From Ilex aquifolium (lineage: Eukaryota; Streptophyta; Magnoliopsida; Aquifoliales; Aquifoliaceae), in NCBI GenBank assembly GCA_951799425.1, contig OX637393.1, forward strand, positions 21,741,744 through 21,805,743: 64,000 bases of DNA. Direction: 5' to 3'. Every line of letters starts with the position of its first letter. Within the stretch, counting starts at the first letter, position 1. Position numbers and translations under genes: made by a program. Below, in pieces: positions 57,292 to 64,000 of the stretch. The notes beneath the pieces are model-generated. The model saw only the letters and a program-made list of their open reading frames with translations, was not told the DNA's origin and searched no databases.

Positions 57292-58985
57292 TGATTAGCA
57301 CAAAAATTTGCATATTTTAAGTGTTAATCATCCAATGTTCAATTGTTTTTGGGGGTTAATAGATTGGAGTTGTTTTATTATTGTGCTTAATGATGATTTT
57401 TGGTGTTTGCAGAAGAAAAGCGCTAAATGAGGCTTATTAAAGCTTTCCCAAAGGAGTTGAGGCAAATGAGGATGAAAGAATGGCTAAAGAGTGGCTCAAG
57501 AGTGAAGAAATCAGAAAAATCAGACAAAGCAGCAGAAGAGTACCGGTACGCAGTACCGGTATGGTTTGGCCACTGGAACACAGCGTACAGGTACGCAGTA
57601 CCGGTACGGTCCAGCCTCTGGAGTTCGGGGTACTGGTACTGCGTACCGGTACGATTTGCTATTCCTGCCCCAACTTCTGCAACTCAAGCCAGCCGTTTTT
57701 GAGGGACCCACCAATCATTCTCCCACATATCCCTGACCCCTCCATCACATTGTACAACCTATCAGCACCTTCCATCTGACTTGGCAAGCTAGAACGTTAA
57801 ATGAAGAGAGAGAATAAGAAGTAGTTGGGTGTGCAGGCTAGCTCTGCACTACCCTGTCTAGTTTGTCCCCCCTTGACCCCTAAGGATTGAGGCTCACATC
57901 AGAGAGCTAGGGAGGATTAGGGGACGTTTTTGGAGGTAAAGAGCTCTCTTGAAGGGGCATTTAGCCATGAGCTAGAGATAGACTGATATAGGGAGAGAAA
58001 GTCTGGGGAAGATGATGAATAGTGTCTAGAGAGATAAACTTGAGATTTTTCCATTTTCTTCATGACATTGTCTTGTAATTTGCTGGAAGAACTTTTCAAG
58101 CTTCATTTAATATCATTAATGTTGTTCTCCTTAAAGTGCATTGCTAGTTTAATGCTCTTTTAATCTTCTACCATTAATGTAACAAAGTTCTTCATTTTCT
58201 TAGTTGTAAAATGGGTTTTAAATGCATTCTCTTCTAGTTTATGTTTTCTTGCATTTATGTACTCAAGAACTTCATTTCTTTGAAATGCATTTTCATTACC
58301 TTGTTGATTTCATTTCAAGCATGAGTAGCTAAATCTTCTAGTTGGCAAAACCATGGGAACCTCCACTTGGTTATGCCATTTCAACTCATTCTCCGCCCTT
58401 TTTTAGAGATCAATGGTTCGGTTTGACTAGGTTGAGGGTGGATAAATTGGTGAATCTTTGATATTCCGTAGGCCTAGTCACGGTTTATGCTTAGATACTC
58501 ACTCTTCTTATCCCTAGTTTCCCACGAATCAACCGTTCATTCATGCTCTATTTGAGGAGGGATTCGAGTTGAGATGGCATTCTTAGTGGAGTAATCTCTT
58601 GGGTTTGCCAACATTTGTTTCTCACTTCATTTTCATCAACACACACTCACCAAACAAATTTTCAACCACAAAGATTTTACACTTTCTTTTACTCAAAATC
58701 ACCTTCACGTTGGTTTACTTCCTTCCCCGTGGAAACGACCTTGGAATACCACCAAGTAAAACACGACCTGCGAAAGTCTCCTTGCGCTTGGGGAGCACTT
58801 TTGTACACACACACACAATTTTTGTGCATTCACATTTCACATTTCCACCATCTCATTTTCCTTTCTTGTTGCCCTTTCTTTTGATACTATCCCAAGGGAG
58901 AGTGACACTCCCCCTTACTCATACACTACACATTTCAAGGGATAGTTTTTAGAGGTTAGGAAACAACAAGATTTTTGGTCAAGCA
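57292..58985 (+). mobile_element. solo LTR, Athila-beta group (#4), nested in the Helitron
   Basis: Begins TGATTAGCACAAAAATTTGC and ends TTTTTGGTCAAGCA, 1694 bp, with TAGTG on both sides. Palindromes with a TACCGGTA core lie at about 57540-57655. There is no internal domain. Reading frames in it are not credible genes. Confidence 0.9.
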
Positions 58986-60116
58986 TAGTGTAACATTTTG
59001 AATTTTTTTAAGACACAATAATAACATTTTGATTAAAAAAAACTCATCAATTTAACAAATAAAAAAACAAGGGCGTTCCTTAACACATTTATATTTAATA
59101 TAATTAATTTTAATTTTATTTATTTAATTAATTATCTCAAACTAATATATTTTACACATATCTTGAATCAAAAGTTCAAGACTAATTTTTTTTTCTCTTA
59201 AGAAAATTCAACGCTAATATATTCTTATAAATTAATAATTTTGTAATAACTTGTACTAATTAAAAAAAATATATTTTATAAATGATATTTGTAGAACTTT
59301 TTTTGATAGAACATATTTATGTTTTTTTATAAATTAGATTTTTAATTTATATTAGATTTGACTCGATTTTGATTACATGTATATAAATTAATGTTCGATT
59401 TTGATTACATGTATATAAATTAATATTTTTTTAAGTCAATTCTATCATATTTCGTGGATTTATCTATAATATAAAACAGGAAAGACTTCAATAAGTTCAT
59501 CCGATGGTCTCAAATAAACTAATCCAACGATCACCAACATCTCTCTGAAAACCATTCAGATTAAATTTTACATTTCTCTTCTCATTTTTCACTCTCTCTC
59601 TCTTTCTATGGCAGTGGCGGATAGAGGAGGGGTCTAGGACCACCCTAATTTATTTTTTTTAGTTATATATGTTTTATATATATTTTTGGATATTCTTAAT
59701 TGGGCCCGCTGTAATGATTTATGAAAAAGAAAATTAATTGGGTCAAACAAGTTGGGTACTAGAACAAAACAAAAAAAAAAGTCCATACCAAATCTCTTAA
59801 AATTAGCAAACTAAAATTGATTCCTTAGAGTGTTGAAAATTCATTTGATTCAAAAATTATGGAATATCTAGCAAAAAATGAGTAAAATATAGAATTTGTA
59901 AGAAGATTAAATATTATAGAATATTACTTTTATTTGTGTCAAATCTATAATATTAAATATGATAGACTTCATTAAGTCCATTTGACGGTCTCAAATAGAC
60001 TCATCTAACGGCCTCCAACATCCCTCTCAAAACCATTCACATTGAATTTCTATCATCCCAAATCCATCACTTAACACTTACGTTGCACCGTGCCTTAAGG
60101 CACGGGTTACCCCTAG

Positions 60117-60384
60117 TATGATCATAAACAACAACAACAACAACAACAAAAATTTTACTTTTACTGGCACAAAATATGAACTATTGTTCTCACCCCCTAA
60201 CCTAAACTGAACATTGTCCCAAATGTTTCGAATTTGCCAGTGTATGGATCTTGAAAGGTAGAGATCTGTTCATCTGCCGAAACATACAAATAAAAATACA
60301 CAAATTACCATCTTTGTGTAGATTTGGGTTTCGGGTAGGATGGAAATCCTTGTGTGTGAGTGCGAACAAGAGTACCACGCCCAT
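60117..60384 (-). other. Ath-5 spacer right of the Helitron, ending at an inversion junction
   Basis: Equivalent to 37880-38150 of Ath-4: an AAC repeat (about 60127-60150), a minus-strand purine tract (60190-60206) and the region just downstream of pol. Homology stops at about 60372, and gag sequence of the opposite orientation begins by about 60385. Confidence 0.75.
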
Positions 60385-62956
60385 TCCACACAAGCTTTCA
60401 CCGATTTCAAAACACAAACCACCCAGTCTTTCGAGGATATCAAAATCCACATCCAAAAATTGACCCAATCCATGAGCACACACGAGAAGGGCAAGTTTCC
60501 TGCTCAACCAAAACCTCCACAAGGCTAATTTCATATGGGAAATCCTTCAATCATGGAAACCCCACAAGACCAAGCTCAAGTCATCACTACACTGAGAAGC
60601 GGCAAGGTGATTGCCAAAACAATCAGAAACATGTTGATTCCAAGGCCAAAACCTGAGTCAATTCCATGCACTGAACCAGTTGAGCCTGAACATGTGATTG
60701 AACAGGACCCAGAATCATCAAAGGAAAAAGAACCTTCATGCCCTATTCTTGCTCCTTTTTCCTAAAGACTCAAAACTGTACAGAAGTTGAATAACTAGCC
60801 TGAAATTTACGAGCTTTTTAAGCAAGTAAATATCAATATCCCACTTCTGGATGCAATCAAATAGGTTCTGTCTTATGCCAAGTTTCTTAAAGACTTGTGC
60901 ACAATCAAGAGAAGCCAAAATGTCAAAAAAAGAGCTTTCTTGACGGAACAAGCTAGTGCCCTACTTCAACACAAAACCCCTCCAAAATACAAGGACCCTA
61001 GGTGTCCAACCGTGTCATGTGTCATTGGAAACTTCAGAATAGAACATGCTTTGCTTGATCTTGGGGCAAGTGTCAATTTGCTCCCATTCTTTGTCTACCA
61101 ACAGTTGGGGCTGGGTGAGCTCAAACCCACTTGTGTCACACTCCAGTTGGCAGACAGATTTGCCAAAATTCCTAGGGGTATTGTTGAAGATGTACTCGTC
61201 CAAGTGGACAACTTTTTTTTCCCTGTTGACTTCATTGTTCTAGACACTCAGCCAGCAATGCATTCAGATAATCAAATTCCCGTTATTCTTGGTCGATCCG
61301 TCCTAGCAACTTCAAATGCTCTAATCAATTGCAGGAATGGAGTCATGAAATTAACTTTTGAAAATATGACTCTCGAGCTGAACATTTTTAATATAGCTAA
61401 GCACCTAGGAGAAGACAAGGAAGTGAGAGAAATAAATTCCATTGAGTCATTGGTTCACGAACATGTGAATGATACCTTTTGTGAAACCTCTACTGAATCA
61501 TATCTGTTGGAACCTAGCACATCTGAGACAACAGATAATGACCAAAATCCACAAAGTTGCCCTGCTTACGCTATTGAGACATGGGCACCCAAATTTGAGG
61601 AACTTTCATCAATTGGTACAAAACCACTCTCATCAAATATCAAGCCACTAAAGCCTGAGCTAAAGTCACTCCCATTTGACCTCAAATATGCATTATTGGG
61701 AGAGGACGAGTCATACCTAGTGATAATTTCATCTAAGCTTACAGACTTGCAAGAGTCTAAGTTGATTGAAGTTCTCAAACTCCATAAAAGCACCATTGGG
61801 TGGACCATTGCTGACATGAAAGGTATAAGCCTGTTAATCTGCAATCATGTTATACACCTTGAAGAGGATTCAAAACCCACTCGTCAAATGCAGCAAAGAT
61901 TGAACCCTCACATGAAGGAAGTTGTGAGAACTGAGGTACTTAAGCTATTAGATGCAGGGATAATCTTCCCCATCTCAGATAGCAAGTGAGTGAGTCCAAC
62001 CCAAGTTGTGCCTAAGAAGTCTAGAGTTACAGTGGTCAAAAAAGATACCAATGAACTAGTACCAACTCGAGTTGTCACAGGATGACGAATGTGCATAGAC
62101 TATCGAAAGCTCAATTTGGTAACTAGAAAAGACCATTTCCCTCTTCCCTTTCTTGATCAAGTCCTAGAGAGAATTGCAGGACATGCATTCTATTGCTTCC
62201 TGGATGGGTATTCTGGGTACAATCAAATCGAGATAACACTAAATGACTAGGAAAATACAACGTTCACATGCCCCTTTGGCACCTTTGCATTCAAAAGGAT
62301 GCCATTTGGACTTTGTAACGCTCCTACAACATTCCAAAGATGCATGCTAAGCTTGTTCAGTGACATGGTAGAGAATTGTTTGGAAGTGTTTATGGATGAT
62401 TTCTCTGTATATGGTCACTCGTTTGATTTGTGTCTGGCCAACCTAGAAAAGGTATTGGTAAGATGTAAGGAAGCCAATCTGGTACTCAATTGGGAGAAAT
62501 GTCATTTCATGGTAATACAAGGCATTGTCCTTGGTCATATTGTGTCGTCTGAAGGCATGAAAGTTGACAAGGCAAAAATAGATCTGATTGAAAACTTGCC
62601 TGCTCCCAAGACTGTAAAGGATGTCCGATCATTCTTAGGACATGCAGGGTTCTATAGGAGATTGATTAAAGACTTTAGTACCATAGCTAAACCCATTTTT
62701 CATCTCCTGAGCCAGGATGTAATCTTTGTATGGAGTGAAGCATGCCAGAAAGCTTTTGACAAGCTTAAAGGTATGTTAATTTCTGCTCTAATCATGCAAC
62801 CCCCTGACTGGACTCTACCATTTGAATTGATGTGTGATGTTAGTGATTATGTTGTAAGTGCTGTGTTGGGACAAAGAAAAGATAAGAAATCCTATGTGAT
62901 TTACTATACAAGCAAAACTTTGAATGATGCTCAATTAAATTACTCGACAACTGAAA
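60385..62956 (+). pseudogene. pol: Ath-6 gag (end), protease, RT and start of RNase H, seven stop codons
   Basis: One continuous plus-strand frame from STQAFTDFKTQTTQSFEDIK in late gag through protease (DLGASVNLLPFFVYQQLGLG, VILGRSVLATSN) and RT (WVSPT region near 61985, FLDGYSGYNQI, FGLCNAPTTFQRCM, FMDDFSVYGHSF at about 62390-62425). It ends within RNase H (CDVSDYVVS, LNYSTTE). Premature stops at 60526, 60763, 60796, 60862, 61987, 62083 and 62248; no frameshift over 2.5 kb. It breaks off at about 62956, where inverted LTR sequence follows. Both ends are rearrangement junctions. Confidence 0.9.
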
Positions 62957-63146
62957 ATCTCCAAAAACTTGACTTGATTTGAAATGTGTACACACAAGTG
63001 CAGGCGATCAAGCTGAAGTAATAATTCGGTTTAATTCTAGAGTCGAATCCACAGGGAACTATTGTTCGTGTTTCGAGGTAAGCAGTGGTGGAGACCGAAT
63101 GATTGTAACCCTTGAGATGTGAAGTTATGTGGTGTATGGGTGTTGT
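62957..63146 (-). repeat. LTR end fragment of Ath-7 (Athila-alpha group)
   Basis: On the minus strand this is the last 175 or so bases of an alpha LTR, ending AATCAAGTCA at 62970, followed by the first leader bases AGTTTTTGG. It is joined on the left to plus-strand RT/RNase H and on the right to minus-strand gag without the LTR's remainder. Confidence 0.75.
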
Positions 63147-64000
63147 ATTTCATTTGAGTTTGCATGAACTGGTTCAGTGTATCTTCAAGGCTCCTCTTGT
63201 GTGGTGGTTGGTATGGTTGATATGCGAGAGGTCCTTGAGGTGGTGGTTGTGAATTTTGTTTTTGGTTCATAGGAGTCGGTTGTGTGTTCCTCCAACTGAA
63301 GTTCGGGTGATTCTGCCACCCTAGATTCTATGTTTTAGAATATGGGTTTGAGTAAGGTTTGTTGAAGTTGAAAATTACATTTGTTTGTTCCAACAAGACC
63401 TCTTCGAATCCCGGAATGGTTGGACACTCCCCAGTAGGGTGTCCCGTTAGTGCACAAATCCCACACACTTGTTCTATGGGAGGGCCAACATCAACTTGAT
63501 GGACCTTTTTTCATCTCTAAAGCTTCAAGATTTTGAGACAGGGTGGACATTTTTGCTCTTAGGTCATCATCTTCTTTCAAGACATACTTACCCCCTTGGG
63601 AAGTAAATGGTTGGGCTTCAACAGTGGTAGGGGAGGCTGAGTCCCACATCTGAGAACTATCAGATATGGTGTCAAAAAAACTGAATGTCTCCTACGGACT
63701 TTTTCCCATAAATTCTCTTTGAGCCATCATTTCGACAAACTAACGTAGTCCAGAGGGCAAGGAGTCATAGAAAAATCCTACCAAAGTCCAATTCTCAAAA
63801 GCATGGTGTGGGCAGGATTGGAGCAAATCTTTAAATCTCTCCTAACTTTGGTAAAAAGTTTCTCATTCTTTGACCGAAAAATTCATGATTTGTCTTTTGA
63901 GTGCATTAGTGCGGTGTATAGGAAAAAAATTTCTAAAAAATTCATTTTGTAATGCCTACCAGTCAGGTATTGAAAGAGCTTTTAAAGAATTTAGCCATTG
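63147..64000 (-). pseudogene. gag: Ath-7 gag fragment (runs off the right edge)
   Basis: The minus strand is homologous to 42655-43510 of Ath-4: Gln/Pro-rich linker (GPLAYQPYQPPHKRSLEDTL), the CCHC knuckle region near 63440-63480, and part of the capsid-like domain at the right edge. Several stops and single-base shifts break it. At its left end the gag frame runs directly into the inverted LTR fragment. Confidence 0.8.

Larger units (their letters stand above)
53787..60116 (+). mobile_element. composite non-autonomous Helitron with two nested solo LTRs
   Basis: It begins TCTATAATATAAAAC after an A and ends with the hairpin CCGTGCCTTAAGGCACGG followed by GTTACCCCTAG before a T. This is the typical Helitron arrangement (5' TC, 3' hairpin and CTAG, insertion between A and T, no duplication). 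Without the nested LTRs it is about 2.0 kb and AT-rich, with no Rep/helicase. Further 5' ends of the same type occur at 57092, 59463 and 59944, each after an A, but there is only one 3' end. Confidence 0.85.

Noticed and set aside
59612-59650. Possible hAT-type MITE end (CAGTGGCGGATAGAGG)
   Set aside because: The word resembles common hAT termini, but no inverted partner end or 8-bp duplication was found in the following 500 bases.

Overview
The window is heterochromatin-like DNA of a flowering plant, probably a eudicot with a large, repeat-rich genome; the species cannot be named from this sequence. No host gene is visible. Nearly every base belongs to nested transposable elements: several Athila-type Ty3/gypsy retrotransposons, at least eight solo or truncated LTRs of three other LTR groups, a composite Helitron, a MULE-type MITE and a TRIM. 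Plant origin is supported by the Athila-like pol proteins, the tRNA-Asp-type primer site, the plant TRIM with a tRNA-Met primer site, and the Helitron ends.

Layout. (1) 1-13581: 'Ath-1', a minus-strand Athila-like remnant (3' LTR running off the left edge, 3' non-coding region, broken ORF3). It is interrupted by LTR-E#1 (1944-7769, itself holding solo LTR-D#1, 4086-7071), solo LTR-D#2 (9040-11227), a solo Athila-beta LTR (11495-13362) and the head of another beta LTR (13582 on). (2) About 14730-15376: truncated LTR-D#3. (3) 15377-22118: 'Ath-2', minus strand, broken gag-pol; its leader, primer site and 5' LTR probably lie at 49357-51611. (4) 22119-31678 plus 45977-49356: 'Ath-3', plus strand, without gag, inserted in Ath-2. 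(5) 31679-45976: 'Ath-4', minus strand, 14.3 kb, structurally complete, inserted in the 3' region of Ath-3 with a 5-bp target duplication. (6) 51612-53786 plus 60117-60372: 'Ath-5', minus strand, interrupted by a Helitron (53787-60116) that carries two more solo LTRs. (7) 60385-64000: rearranged pieces of two further Athila elements in opposite orientations.

Element plan read from Ath-4 and its relatives: LTR, tRNA-Asp primer site, one-frame gag-protease-RT-RNase H-integrase, an internal copy of the polypurine tract, a small Cys/His-rich ORF ('ORF2'), an internal TATA promoter with an array of TTCGAA palindromes, ORF3 (resembles the family annotated as putative plant transposon protein), 3' non-coding region, polypurine tract, LTR. 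All coding regions here are broken except possibly ORF2 of Ath-4.

The observations most worth following are the internal promoter cassette in front of ORF3, present in three of three copies; the small conserved ORF2; the arrays of 10-12 bp palindromes near TATA boxes, whose sequence type is shared between unrelated LTR families; and the Helitron with four 5' ends and one 3' end.
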